DNA from: a virus
Strand: one strand, 5' to 3'
Virus record (IMG/VR): IMGVR_UViG_3300032182_000245
Location: 1 to 32,696 of that record
Length of the DNA: 32,696 nucleotides
In this document: positions 18,101 through 25,711 of the stretch, piece after piece
How positions within the stretch are numbered: the stretch's first letter is position 1
How the letters are laid out: each line of letters starts with the position of its first letter
Notes under the pieces: model-generated
Seen by the model: the letters and a program-made list of their open reading frames with translations, nothing else
Told to the model about the DNA's origin: nothing
Database searches by the model: none
Position numbers and translations under genes: made by a program

Positions 18101-19166
18101 GGGTGGAACTACTGGTGTTACAAGTAACTTCTTCTCTCTAGGAACTGTTAAGACTGTATTTGATGCAGATCTCGTTGCTGATGTTGACTTTAGTATTACT
18201 GGTAGTGTAACAGCATTGATTGGTCCTCTACTTGATACATTGGTATCAGTTCCTCCACATACTCACCTGTATGTTACTGGACTGGTTGATGGTGTTAGTG
18301 GTGATCCATTAATTGAATGGACTGATAGAGGCATGGCAGCATTGCCTGGAGATGCTAGACTAGATGCCGATGGTAGTGCTGGACTTGGTGCTGCTCAACT
18401 TAATCCTTTCGGTGCATATGATGATGGTGTTGCAAAGGATGACACACAAACTATTGTTGACTTGTGGATGGCGGCATTAGCGACTCATGCACCAAACTTC
18501 CAACTTGAATGGGATGAAATTGATGGTGTCGATGATCTAGAAACAATCGTATTCCAGATGATTGGTGACATCCAAACTAAAGCATATAACGGTAGTCTAA
18601 ATGGTGCTGCTGGACCTGCCAACAGCGGTGGTGATGCTAACATGAGAGTAATGCAAACTCTAGTTGCAGAAACATGGTGGCCATCACCATATAGTGTAGT
18701 CAGTGATAATTACTTCTTCCAAGTTTCTACTGTTAATAATTCTAGCACTGGTTTTTATGGTGTAGATGGCGGTTCTGGAGCTAGACAAGTTACTGGTGTG
18801 ATTGACACTAACCAAAGATTTGTTAGAGTTGACTCATACACCCCACCAATTCTTGATGGTGACAGTGGTGCCACTGAATCTCACGCTCACCTTATTACAC
18901 TACAACCAGTTACTGACTTGACAGAAGACTATTCTTATGGTAATGTTAGTGGATGGGGCAGTGGAAGAGAAGGATTAGGTGCAGCACAAACAACACTCAA
19001 TGTAACATTCACCCAAGCTGAAGTTGGTATGGAACTGAACGTAGGAACATTCACTCTTAATACATCAATTAAGAAACCAATTCCTAACGTTGCGTTCTCT
19101 CCCAATAGAAAGGTTGAACTTTTACCCGAGTTCCACAAAGTTAAATATATAATCAAAGCATATTGA
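15114..19166 (+). CDS. Large tail-fibre protein with embedded alpha/beta-hydrolase-like segment and C-terminal collar domain
   Basis: A 1350-residue protein. About 1-270 is beta-rich, with a unit containing ELQLRLRSNTAAG and W(T/S)I. A hydrolase-like stretch lies at about 343-560: strand plus oxyanion-type motif VVVLFHG (380-386), nucleophile elbow GHSQGG with S492, and a candidate acid D514 (IADSPG). No convincing catalytic histidine follows before the fibre unit resumes with YLQLRLRSENTAG. Further beta units run to about 865. A collar domain begins about 887 (FPGYLECDGELYDAADYPDLYEVI), with HxH pairs H1049/H1051 and H1257/H1259, and the protein ends KYIIKAY like the other collar proteins. 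It is driven by the late promoter at 15066. Fibre identity is good; esterase or depolymerase activity is a hypothesis. Confidence 0.78.
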   Translation: MTYSFSNTPVYVSEGQTVRFKFKAPSQWNTTQSVTIQIGDQQTIWYITTIPEDFAPDPFPFTPLEDADSNVMYVYGDGTRPGEDIVTVSGLTPTTTASVTLTGSLAAQIDNFSVRIKRVSQGETEFGAWIIPSGEVAVENTDELQLRLRSNTAAGLNTFADLSIGARVERWTIGTEVPPPNIPEPFPDFDDITNVPLNKDVYSNILQVQGLSDTALITASNTDLYVGISSSNATFTTADGYEILQNTGGTSKYEQIGLESYVSTHFAPITFLQALDDTTGGGNQPTWLQDYVTAVQAVPGNATATLTTVATGGHNAFTTDATLQAAIRTAVGSTDPGVITTATFDIVPDDGETATIDGTSYPVAGSLYVPTGLADASVDVVVLFHGTLTEGGTSTIAQAASDMLTRFTDTSSTNINVRDKIIFSVAYPQDHISASRQYNLPDVGTENANFLMGDNLPYTRAAVEWVKNSLDAYITAQGGTKTVNDIYLFGHSQGGKLVSKINTLDDGIAGVIADSPGPIQLDQTCSIAANQAGTTCSKIAAIYGVPGSQAVPFYQVIGPNYPTINNGEYLQLRLRSENTAGAQTTTSLGIGDEPDGSNWSITTGNFPSTTPDSFVFQNVTDVLEDSLIGSDPRPLPNGITGLGTGTEVDVTLVSSTGTQPRIKIQYAEGGESSIGLFPTKVNNGDKIILYNKSSATFGGSVQMQIKVGDFIPDPWLIVTNTGPDTDADFVAPNNLVNQVPNTQVVSSIVSVSGINRPITISATNGALISIDFATPTSSTVTFDPAVNDSFRVFIQSATGLSGQVSTTVTVGTGSPNQFIWQVSNYAVAPPPPDLKGAWYSKKNALVDSNGDIIESKDDGHSIGTVVPVLKRPDGTYGTLDGELNSRFPGYLECDGELYDAADYPDLYEVIEETYGGTGVSYDASTKVYTGQFRVPDLRNRKLVGTGVVDGNRASSAFPPVDAGGSIYEPGGIGGWWYVDDVDVAGDNPYEQILGEAGGTTGVTSNFFSLGTVKTVFDADLVADVDFSITGSVTALIGPLLDTLVSVPPHTHLYVTGLVDGVSGDPLIEWTDRGMAALPGDARLDADGSAGLGAAQLNPFGAYDDGVAKDDTQTIVDLWMAALATHAPNFQLEWDEIDGVDDLETIVFQMIGDIQTKAYNGSLNGAAGPANSGGDANMRVMQTLVAETWWPSPYSVVSDNYFFQVSTVNNSSTGFYGVDGGSGARQVTGVIDTNQRFVRVDSYTPPILDGDSGATESHAHLITLQPVTDLTEDYSYGNVSGWGSGREGLGAAQTTLNVTFTQAEVGMELNVGTFTLNTSIKKPIPNVAFSPNRKVELLPEFHKVKYIIKAY

Positions 19167-19172
19167 TTTTAC

Positions 19173-19871
19173 ATGAGCAAAGCGAAGAAACAGACAACTC
19201 TTGGTACTTCAAGCAGCAATGATCTTGCTCCTTACAGACCACTAGAGTTGATGCGAAATGAGAAACTAACTAAAGTCGAATTTAATGATTTCATTGCTGT
19301 TTGGGAAAAGTTTGTTCCAGACGCATTTTGTGATCAACTCATAGAATATGGTGAGTCATTTATCAATGAGGTGAATGGGCACACTATTTCTGCGTCTGAT
19401 GTTGATATCATGGAAGGTTCTGCCATGTATGGTGGTAACTTAAGGAGAGATGATACTGCATTTTTGGTGAACTATGCTAGTGATAAGTGGGCTACCCAGA
19501 TCAACCAGTTCCTTAAGGCTTGTGCTCAACATTATTGCAGTGAGTATTCGCAGTTACTAAATGTGCCAATGACATCGATGGACATTAAATTCCAGAAGAC
19601 TGAACCTGGGGGTGGATATCATCTATGGCACTATGAAAATGCTTCTTCTGGATTTTCACAGAGAGAACTAACATGGATGATCTATCTTAATGACATTGAT
19701 GATGGTGGTGAAACAGAATTCTTATATCAAAAGCGTAGAATCAAACCACAAAAAGGAACAGTAGTTATTTTCCCTGCTGGTATGACTCACGTACATAAGG
19801 GTAATCTTGTTATGGGAGACCGTGATAAATACATAGTGACAGGATGGTACATTAAAGCTGGGTCAAATTAA
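19173..19871 (+). CDS. 2-oxoglutarate/Fe(II)-dependent oxygenase, prolyl-4-hydroxylase type (1 of 4)
   Basis: A 232-residue protein starting six bases after the fibre gene. The core carries YHLWHYEN (H150, H153, E155), LTWMIYLNDIDDGGETEF, a KGTVVIFPAGMTHVHKGN segment with H206/H208, and KYIVTGW. This is the double-stranded beta-helix pattern of P4H-like dioxygenases. The usual HxD iron-binding pair appears as H153-x-E155, a variant I associate with phage members. Such enzymes hydroxylate protein side chains, nucleic acid or small molecules; the substrate here is unknown. Its TAA overlaps the next ATG (TAATG, 19869-19873). Position directly after the fibre genes raises the possibility that fibre proteins are the substrate. 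Confidence 0.85.
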   Translation: MSKAKKQTTLGTSSSNDLAPYRPLELMRNEKLTKVEFNDFIAVWEKFVPDAFCDQLIEYGESFINEVNGHTISASDVDIMEGSAMYGGNLRRDDTAFLVNYASDKWATQINQFLKACAQHYCSEYSQLLNVPMTSMDIKFQKTEPGGGYHLWHYENASSGFSQRELTWMIYLNDIDDGGETEFLYQKRRIKPQKGTVVIFPAGMTHVHKGNLVMGDRDKYIVTGWYIKAGSN

Positions 19872-20815
19872 TGACAACACAACTCGCTAGAAGTGCAACA
19901 TTAGAAGTTGACTTTCAAAACAAAATCATTAACGACACTAGTGCCAGAGTGTTGTTGCCAGATGGTAGAGAATATGTTCCTACTGTCTCTCTATCTGGTG
20001 AGATGATGGATCGCTTCAAAGAAGAAGCACTTGGTGAGTTTTGGCACACAGAGAATGATCAGATACAAGCGTTGTTCTTCTATAGTGACAACTACTTGTA
20101 CTGTCAGAGAAAGAAGAAGAAGTTTGATTTTGCTCAACAACAGCAAGTATATAGCACGTATACTTTCACTGGTTACACAGAAGAGCAAGTTATTGAGCTG
20201 GAGAAGAAAGTAAGGAATTTCATTACTGCTCAAAATACAGCAAGACTATATGATGTAGAGGCACGTCTTCAGAAGATTGACGAAGAGTTCTTATTCTTCG
20301 AGTCTACTTGGTTGAAGCGAATGAATGAAAAGAATTCTATTCTCGCTGTCACCGACTGGCGCATGAGTCCTGACGTAGAAGAGAAATATGAGGGTGAAAG
20401 AGATCTGTGGGTTAGATATAGACAAGAGATTAGAAATCTCAAGTTTGGTGAACCAAGAGATTATCCAACACCACTTGATTTCTTCCGAGCAATCAAGACA
20501 TTTAAGTTTCCTATCGATCCAAAGTTCTATAGAGAAGCATATCCTGATGGCCTAGACAAAGATGGCAATGCTGTTGCATATCTGTCAACTGATGATCAGT
20601 GGGTGTCAAGAGATACTGATTCTTCTAGAGATTTGATTGAGTCTAGATTGACTAATATCTCTACAATGAGACAGAACTATCTTCAGAGTAAGAAAGTCGT
20701 CTCTACTGAAGTTAAGGAGATGATGAAACTATTGAGACTTGAGGACTTTGTTGAAGCGGGTATTGATTACACGCAAATTTATACTGAAGAGGACGTTAAT
20801 GATTTGGTTGACTGA
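19871..20815 (+). CDS. Putative tail-fibre assembly chaperone-like protein
   Basis: A 314-residue protein overlapping the oxygenase stop by one base. Residues about 151-190 (NSILAVTDWRMSPDV, then W-x-x-Y183-R-Q and IRNL) resemble the core of phage tail assembly chaperones encoded next to fibres, whose pattern is R-x-x-L-L-x-x-T-D-W-x-x-x-P-D-V followed by W-x-x-Y-R-Q-x-L-R. Family members are usually nearer 130-200 residues, so this one has long extensions: an N-terminal region (1-90) with a charged KKKKFDFAQQQQ stretch, a probable helical segment (about 95-140), and a C-terminal part from about 200. The place after five adhesins and a fibre fits a folding or attachment role. The call rests on one motif and context. 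Confidence 0.55.
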   Translation: MTTQLARSATLEVDFQNKIINDTSARVLLPDGREYVPTVSLSGEMMDRFKEEALGEFWHTENDQIQALFFYSDNYLYCQRKKKKFDFAQQQQVYSTYTFTGYTEEQVIELEKKVRNFITAQNTARLYDVEARLQKIDEEFLFFESTWLKRMNEKNSILAVTDWRMSPDVEEKYEGERDLWVRYRQEIRNLKFGEPRDYPTPLDFFRAIKTFKFPIDPKFYREAYPDGLDKDGNAVAYLSTDDQWVSRDTDSSRDLIESRLTNISTMRQNYLQSKKVVSTEVKEMMKLLRLEDFVEAGIDYTQIYTEEDVNDLVD

Positions 20816-21431
20816 CCTGCTTCATGAAAAGCAGATACAATATTATTCATCACAATTCATAGAAGATAACTTTTACCGCTGTCCCCCACCTGAATACGGG
20901 CCAGTGGTAAAAAATTGTGATGTCATGACTCCGAAGTACATGAATTCTGATCAATATAAAACTGTTTCCCGTCAATGTTGGAAAGATGTATCATCATTAC
21001 AACTAGACTACTTGTTAAAGAATGCATCACAACCATACTTTGTGTGGTATAAAAAGGGACAGTTTTATGATTGGCATCGTGATAACTTTCCTTGTGGTGG
21101 TGTAAATTCAGACATCAGCATGAGCATCTTCCTCAATGATGATTATGAGGGAGGTGAACTGCTTATCAAGGTAGGTGATGTAGTCACAGAACACAAACCA
21201 AAAGCAGGAACTGTGGTGCTATATGACACTGGCCTGTGGCATTGTGTCAAACCAGTTACTAAAGGAAGTCGTAAGGTTATTGTTGGATGGCATGAGTCTT
21301 TGATTCAAAACTCTTTCATCAGACGAGAACTAATTACAATGGGAAGAGAACTATCCAAGGATAAAATGGATTGGAACGCTTTCAAACAAATACATGTGAA
21401 CTTGGTTAGAGAATATGGACGACCCATGTAA
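20799..21431 (+). CDS. 2-oxoglutarate/Fe(II)-dependent oxygenase (2 of 4)
   Basis: A 210-residue protein from the ATG at 20799. A longer frame from TTG 20739 is rejected because it runs deep into the previous gene. The canonical facial triad is visible: H93-x-D95 in YDWHRDNFP and distal H148 in GLWHCVKP, with R158 in SRKVIVGW as the likely 2-oxoglutarate-binding arginine. SMSIFLNDDYEGGEL lies between them, as in PKHD-type hydroxylases. Its start overlaps the chaperone-like gene by 17 bases and its end overlaps the next oxygenase by 17. It is a complete and probably active dioxygenase fold with unknown substrate. Confidence 0.88.
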   Translation: MIWLTDLLHEKQIQYYSSQFIEDNFYRCPPPEYGPVVKNCDVMTPKYMNSDQYKTVSRQCWKDVSSLQLDYLLKNASQPYFVWYKKGQFYDWHRDNFPCGGVNSDISMSIFLNDDYEGGELLIKVGDVVTEHKPKAGTVVLYDTGLWHCVKPVTKGSRKVIVGWHESLIQNSFIRRELITMGRELSKDKMDWNAFKQIHVNLVREYGRPM

Positions 21432-21960
21432 GATATTAGATGATAACCTCCAAATCTATGAGCAGGTGTTTGATCACCTTACCTTCCGTAAAATATGTGA
21501 AAAGTTACAAGGTCCAGGTTGGGAGTTTGGACATACTTCCTATCATCCCTCGGATCCTAACTATCAAATATGCTCCAAGTTCTGGAAGCGAGAACTCGAC
21601 AATGATGTGTTCTTTTCTGATTACCTTCTAAATAAGATACAGGAAAAGACACAACAGTCTTTTACTCTTGAAAGTGTGTATGCCAATGGTCATACATATG
21701 GTCTGGATGGTATCTTCCATCAAGATCATTTTGATGAGAGAGGTAGAACGTTCCTATTGTATGCAAACTTACGATGGGCCAATGAATGGGGTGGTGGTAC
21801 ACAGTTTTACACCGACAATGGTGAACTACGAACTGTGATGTTTGAACCAAATCGAGGTATATTATTTCCTGGTATGGTTTATCATTCTGCCGCAACAACT
21901 ACAAGATTATTCAATGACCTCCGTATCACTGTAGCCTGGAAATTACAAACAAATGGATAA
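21415..21960 (+). CDS. 2-oxoglutarate/Fe(II)-dependent oxygenase (3 of 4)
   Basis: A 181-residue protein overlapping the previous oxygenase. The triad is H102-x-D104 (GIFHQDHFDERG) and H157 (GMVYHSAATTT), with R170 in LRITVAWKL. LLYANLRWANEWGGGTQFY and NRGILFPG complete the beta-helix signature. It differs in sequence from the neighbouring enzyme, so it is not a recent duplicate. It overlaps the next gene by eight bases. Its substrate is unknown; two adjacent, distinct oxygenases suggest either two targets or sequential steps. Confidence 0.87.
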   Translation: MDDPCKILDDNLQIYEQVFDHLTFRKICEKLQGPGWEFGHTSYHPSDPNYQICSKFWKRELDNDVFFSDYLLNKIQEKTQQSFTLESVYANGHTYGLDGIFHQDHFDERGRTFLLYANLRWANEWGGGTQFYTDNGELRTVMFEPNRGILFPGMVYHSAATTTRLFNDLRITVAWKLQTNG

Positions 21961-22300
21961 CGTAGAATATCAACTATATGATCTGCAGACATTTATCGGA
22001 AGATATGCTGCGCTCGCTGGTAAACCACTAGTTTACTTCCGCGTTTACGGATGGAACAATAGCACTGATGTAGATGCTATCAATGCATCTATTGCAATAT
22101 ACAATGATGCGCTACCAGTTGATTACATGATCCTGTTTAAAGACAGTGAGCATGTAGTATTGGAACTGGAAGAGATGGGTGATGTGATGAACTTCTTGCA
22201 GGATAGCTTCCCATCGCAACAGGAAGGTACACCTACGGAGCAATATATCTTCTATGCTCTATACAATGATGAAGGACAAGTTATCCTGGACAACGAATGA
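21953..22300 (+). CDS. Unrecognised 115-residue phage protein
   Basis: An acidic, aromatic-rich protein with mixed alpha/beta character (VEYQLYDLQTFIGRYAALAG, YFRVYGWNN) and no motif I recognise. It begins inside the end of oxygenase 3 and finishes with an ATGA overlap onto the next gene (22297-22300), so it belongs to the same translational chain as the fibre-modification genes. Confidence 0.65.
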   Translation: MDNVEYQLYDLQTFIGRYAALAGKPLVYFRVYGWNNSTDVDAINASIAIYNDALPVDYMILFKDSEHVVLELEEMGDVMNFLQDSFPSQQEGTPTEQYIFYALYNDEGQVILDNE

Positions 22301-23262
22301 TATTCTCCGACAACTATACAGTAGCAGAAAGATATAGTTTAGTCAGTGGAGAGAGACTCGCTGACTATTCTGAAATGCCATACAGATACACACCACTGTA
22401 TGATACTCAATACAAACCAGACATGGACGTTGGTGTAAGAAACCAAGTCGGTGTCACTTTTAAGTATGATCCTACGATTGCTGACGTAGAAGCACTTAAG
22501 GATGAGGAGAAGATCTTTGGTATCTACCACAATGGTTCAGAACCTGTGGCCTATAGAACAAAGATTAGAACGAGATTCTCCAGTTGGAGAGCATATCGTG
22601 GTGATTATATTAGACAGACACATTCATCTGCCGACAGAGATCTTTATGATGAGTTGGATAAAGTAGTAATCCCTGAAAGAAAGGGCAATGCTGCATTTAT
22701 CGGTCATGATCATGACTCTGATGGATATATCACTGGTTGTACAGTTACTGATAGATATTTTGAACTATCACACTACGAGAATCCTCTGCTGGAAAAACTA
22801 GCATGGTATGCAGGTAACGCACCAAACTATTGTAGAGGTGTTGTTACTGTTCGTAGAGAGAATGAAGTCTCCTGGATGTCTAGATTTGCATATCCTACGA
22901 GGATCTCGGAGGTTCCAAAGAACGAGTTCTTTAGCAATCGTATTAGAGAACCATTGACAAGACCTAGAATCAGAACTATCTCTTTCAGGCAGTCATTGAC
23001 AAAGCATCTCGCTGGTTATATGATGTATGAGATCTTAAACTCATCCCAGGTTGATGACATCTACGCACTCATCCCAGATACAACCAGAGACGCGCAAGTT
23101 AGGCTCGAACATGTATTCAGAGGATCTGAATTGGTAGATATTATTGCTCACATTCCGAAGTATGATACATTTAACGAGGTTCAAGTCACTCGTAGGTGGA
23201 TTCGGGAGTTCGATGAGCAAGACAATGAGATACACTGGAGCGTAGCAAACCCAATTCTATAA
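22297..23262 (+). CDS. Unrecognised 321-residue phage protein
   Basis: A 321-residue protein rich in Tyr, Arg and Asp with no membrane segment. A short His/Asp cluster FIGHDHDSDGYITG (about residues 128-141) could bind metal, but no known family is evident. It is the last gene before the intrinsic terminator at 23271-23293, which ends the late-gene unit. Being co-transcribed with fibre, chaperone-like and oxygenase genes, it may be a structural or assembly factor. Confidence 0.65.
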   Translation: MIFSDNYTVAERYSLVSGERLADYSEMPYRYTPLYDTQYKPDMDVGVRNQVGVTFKYDPTIADVEALKDEEKIFGIYHNGSEPVAYRTKIRTRFSSWRAYRGDYIRQTHSSADRDLYDELDKVVIPERKGNAAFIGHDHDSDGYITGCTVTDRYFELSHYENPLLEKLAWYAGNAPNYCRGVVTVRRENEVSWMSRFAYPTRISEVPKNEFFSNRIREPLTRPRIRTISFRQSLTKHLAGYMMYEILNSSQVDDIYALIPDTTRDAQVRLEHVFRGSELVDIIAHIPKYDTFNEVQVTRRWIREFDEQDNEIHWSVANPIL

Positions 23263-23270
23263 GTGGCACA

Positions 23271-23293
23271 GGGGGTTGACGAACCCCCTTTTT
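23271..23293 (+). terminator. Rho-independent terminator
   Basis: Perfect seven-base-pair stem GGGGGTT/AACCCCC with loop GACG followed by TTTTT, nine bases after the TAA of the 321-residue protein. The stem and loop also contain the -35 box of the next promoter (TTGACG, 23276-23281). Confidence 0.88.
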
Positions 23294-23304
23294 CATGCCA
23301 TACT
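23276..23304 (+). promoter_or_regulatory. Sigma70-like promoter embedded in the terminator, for the helicase
   Basis: TTGACG (23276-23281), a 17-base spacer, then CATACT (23299-23304). The helicase ATG lies 22 bases downstream. The -35 hexamer forms the top of the terminator hairpin, so the end of the late unit and the start of the next unit are physically fused. Confidence 0.6.
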
Positions 23305-23326
23305 GTATTCACATCAGACATACAGT

Positions 23327-24580
23327 ATGCAACTCCGCCCCCACCAGCAACGTGCTCTCGCTGCTATGCAGCAGTACAAGTTCGGTCAGATCATCGTGCC
23401 CACAGGCGGCGGCAAGACCATGATCATGATCAAAGATCTCGCGGAACGCTTTGCTAATGCAGAGCGTCCTATGACTGTTGCTGTTGTTGCTCCTCGTATT
23501 CTCCTTGCTACACAGCTTTGTGAGGAGTTCTTTCAGGATGCAGGCATCAATCGTCCTGATGTTGTGCCCGCTCACATCCACAGTGGTGAGTCTATCCACT
23601 TCAGCACAACCAAGGCAAACAAGATTGCTGCCTTTGACACAATGTGTGACTCTATGCAGGCACACCGTATCTTCTTCACTACCTACAACTCGCTGCGCCG
23701 TCTCAATGACTGCGGGCTTACTTTTGATGTAGCATACTTTGACGAGGCACACAATGCTACTCGCAAAGACTTCTTTGAAGAGGTTGCTAACTGTGACGCC
23801 AAGCGTTACTACTATTTCACTGCTACTCCCAAGCACACTCGTTCTGCTTATGGCAATGGCATGAACAACTATACAGTGTTCGGCAATGTGATCGAGCAGT
23901 GCCCTGCTCCTGAACTGATCAACAACGGTTCTATCCTCCCTCCTACTGTTGATGCCTATGAGGTTGACTTCGAGCGTCTGAAGGGCGCACAGGCGTGTGA
24001 CAGCGACCGTGAGACCCTGCTGGGCATCCTTGACCAACTGAACGACACAACCGCCCACAAGATCCTTGTAGCGGCACCTAACAGCCGCATCATGTTTAAC
24101 CTGCTCACCAAGACCAACATCATTGATGAGTGTAAGAACCGTGGTTTTGAGGTGATGCACATCACCAGCAAGTATGGTGCTTATGTCAACACTCTCAAGG
24201 TCAACCGCGAGCAGTTCTTCCACCAGTTCGACCAGTGGGGTAAAGATCCCAGTAAGAAGTTCATCATCTTCCACTACAGCATCCTGTCCGAAGGTATCAA
24301 CGTTCACGGCCTCACCCAGACTGTGTTCCTTCGCAATCTGAATGTCATCGAGATGGCACAGACTATCGGTCGCGTTATCCGTGTCAATCGTGATGATGCT
24401 GCTGACATTGCTGCTGGTCAACTTATCCCTGGTGCATGTCAGATGTATCGCAAGTCCACTGGTTTTGTCACCGTGCCTGTATTCAAGAACTACGGTGTAA
24501 ATACTATCAAGCGACTGCAGAATCTCGTCGATACTGTATTCGTCAAGGGTCTCCCCGCTATCCAAGTTACCGATTATTGA
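23327..24580 (+). CDS. SF2 DNA/RNA helicase (DEAH-type, compact)
   Basis: A 417-residue ATPase. It has an N-terminal MQLRPHQQRAL, Walker A PTGGGKT (P25-T31, K30), Walker B D139-E-A-H142, motif III TATP (165-168), and motif VI QTIGRVIR (345-352) in the second RecA domain. It resembles phage UvsW-like and restriction-type SF2 helicases but is short, with no extra domain; the exact role (recombination, replication fork remodelling, RNA unwinding) cannot be read from sequence. The ATG at 23327 is chosen because the longer TTG-initiated frame starts inside the terminator, upstream of the expected transcript start. Codons are noticeably more GC-rich than in the late genes. One base separates it from the next gene. 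Confidence 0.88.
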   Translation: MQLRPHQQRALAAMQQYKFGQIIVPTGGGKTMIMIKDLAERFANAERPMTVAVVAPRILLATQLCEEFFQDAGINRPDVVPAHIHSGESIHFSTTKANKIAAFDTMCDSMQAHRIFFTTYNSLRRLNDCGLTFDVAYFDEAHNATRKDFFEEVANCDAKRYYYFTATPKHTRSAYGNGMNNYTVFGNVIEQCPAPELINNGSILPPTVDAYEVDFERLKGAQACDSDRETLLGILDQLNDTTAHKILVAAPNSRIMFNLLTKTNIIDECKNRGFEVMHITSKYGAYVNTLKVNREQFFHQFDQWGKDPSKKFIIFHYSILSEGINVHGLTQTVFLRNLNVIEMAQTIGRVIRVNRDDAADIAAGQLIPGACQMYRKSTGFVTVPVFKNYGVNTIKRLQNLVDTVFVKGLPAIQVTDY

Positions 24581-24581
24581 T

Positions 24582-24767
24582 ATGTACGAAGAACTAAACT
24601 GCTTTGAAGAAGCACTCAAACACTTTGGCACTAGAGTAGAAATCATCTGTGCTATGGAATTAGCACAGCGTATCAGTGCCGAAGATGCCTACCAAATGAT
24701 CAAGGATGAGATGAAGGCCGTCAAGAAATGTCGCAAGCATTACAACCAGAATGAATCCTGTGATTAG
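24582..24767 (+). CDS. Unrecognised 61-residue protein
   Basis: A mostly helical, charged protein (CFEEALKHFG, AMELAQRISAEDAYQMI) beginning one base after the helicase stop, so probably expressed with it. No known motif. Three cysteines are present (C7, C24, C50), plus one near the C-terminus. The following 71 bases (24768-24838) contain no gene; an AT-rich ACATATTAC could be a weak -10. Confidence 0.55.
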   Translation: MYEELNCFEEALKHFGTRVEIICAMELAQRISAEDAYQMIKDEMKAVKKCRKHYNQNESCD

Positions 24768-24838
24768 TATTAAGTTGTACTGATTTCCACACATTTCCTG
24801 TTAAACTCAATCTACATATTACAGTTACAGAGGTTCGT

Positions 24839-25048
24839 ATGGATCATTGGATTGACCAAGAGAAGCACGAAAAACGTCGTGATGCATTGGGATTGTTTTA
24901 TGAATCAGTCCTCAAACCTGATCATGAGTTGCGTCAGTGCTCACACAATCAGCAATGTTATCATGAATTGATGGAATGGCGTGATGAAGTCATCCAGTAT
25001 CTAGATCGTCGTCGTAATGAAGAGTTCAACCAACACAATGCCTATTAA
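24839..25048 (+). CDS. Unrecognised 69-residue protein
   Basis: A hydrophilic, His- and Arg-rich helical protein (DQEKHEKRRDALGLFYESVLKPDHELRQC, then MEWRDEVIQYLDRRR). CAGAGG (24828-24833) just upstream could be the ribosome-binding site. The end overlaps the next gene by 11 bases. No function can be assigned. Confidence 0.6.
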   Translation: MDHWIDQEKHEKRRDALGLFYESVLKPDHELRQCSHNQQCYHELMEWRDEVIQYLDRRRNEEFNQHNAY

Positions 25049-25250
25049 GAGATTCACCTGCACATCTGATAAGCCTTATGATCGTCATACTTATCAGATC
25101 GTGCATGATCATGGCAAATCACCAGTATTTGACGACTTTGATGTAATGAGAGCGTACTGGTTCCACCACTATAAACTGTGGTATAATCCTACAGTTGTCA
25201 TCGACGACATCAAACCCAAGAAACAAAAGCAACGCGGTAAAGGATTCTGA
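25038..25250 (+). CDS. Conserved-looking 70-residue cyanophage protein
   Basis: Starts at ATG 25038 (an in-frame ATG at 25017 lies deeper in the previous gene). It has the sequence KRFTCTSDKPYDRHTYQIV, an aromatic YWFHHYKLWYN stretch, and a basic tail KKQKQRGKGF. I associate this layout with small proteins of T4-like cyanophages but know no function. The TGA overlaps the next ATG (TGATG). Confidence 0.6.
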   Translation: MPIKRFTCTSDKPYDRHTYQIVHDHGKSPVFDDFDVMRAYWFHHYKLWYNPTVVIDDIKPKKQKQRGKGF

Positions 25251-25711
25251 TGAAGGAATTTGATTATGAACTCGATTACAAGAGCCTTGACTTCACAGAT
25301 TCAGAGACTCGCAAACTTTATCGTATTGGAAGGGGAGAGCAAGGAGTGCTATTGGTACGCCCTTACACTGACTACATATGTAGTCATTGGAGGTTCGTAG
25401 ATGTGCCAACCGCTATTAAATCTTCTGATAAGATTTACGCCATGTTCTGTACATACAGAGAACAAAAAGATTTCATTGGAATGGACATGGCGAGGAAATT
25501 CCTTGAAATGGGTTTTACCCGCGCACGCAGGTATGCTAATCACCGAAGCGGGAAAAAATACAATGATGATAAAACTATCAAACCGCAAGAAAAAGATGCC
25601 TTGACATGCGAAAAAGCACAGAGTGCTACAATTTTCAAGGAGAAGCGTGATCTGGCAGCATATGATCCTATATACCAGAAATTACGCAAACAGTGGAGAG
25701 CATCGGAATGA
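25250..25711 (+). CDS. DUF4385 family protein
   Basis: A 153-residue protein with the DUF4385 pattern from end to end: FDYELDYKSLDF, LYRIGRGEQGVLLVRPYTDYI, HWRF, SSDKIYAMFCTYREQKDFIGMDMARKFLEMGFTR (split here only by convention) and RRYANHRSGKKY. Length is typical of the family, which occurs in bacteria and phages and has no known activity. It overlaps both neighbours (TGATG in front, ATGA behind), so it is embedded in a translationally coupled operon. Confidence 0.85.
   Translation: MKEFDYELDYKSLDFTDSETRKLYRIGRGEQGVLLVRPYTDYICSHWRFVDVPTAIKSSDKIYAMFCTYREQKDFIGMDMARKFLEMGFTRARRYANHRSGKKYNDDKTIKPQEKDALTCEKAQSATIFKEKRDLAAYDPIYQKLRKQWRASE

Noticed and set aside
21628-21634. CTAAATA motif inside oxygenase 3
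   Set aside because: It lies in the middle of a coding region (encoding Leu-Asn-Lys) with no gene start nearby, so it is most likely chance.
23276-23326. TTG-initiated N-terminal extension of the helicase
   Set aside because: It would begin inside the terminator hairpin and upstream of the predicted transcript start. ATG 23327 gives a normal N-terminus.
23309-24646. 445-residue open frame on the - strand opposite the helicase
   Set aside because: It mirrors the whole SF2 helicase, whose motifs are unmistakable on the + strand. GC-rich codon choice in the helicase leaves few antisense stops. No promoter or motif supports it.
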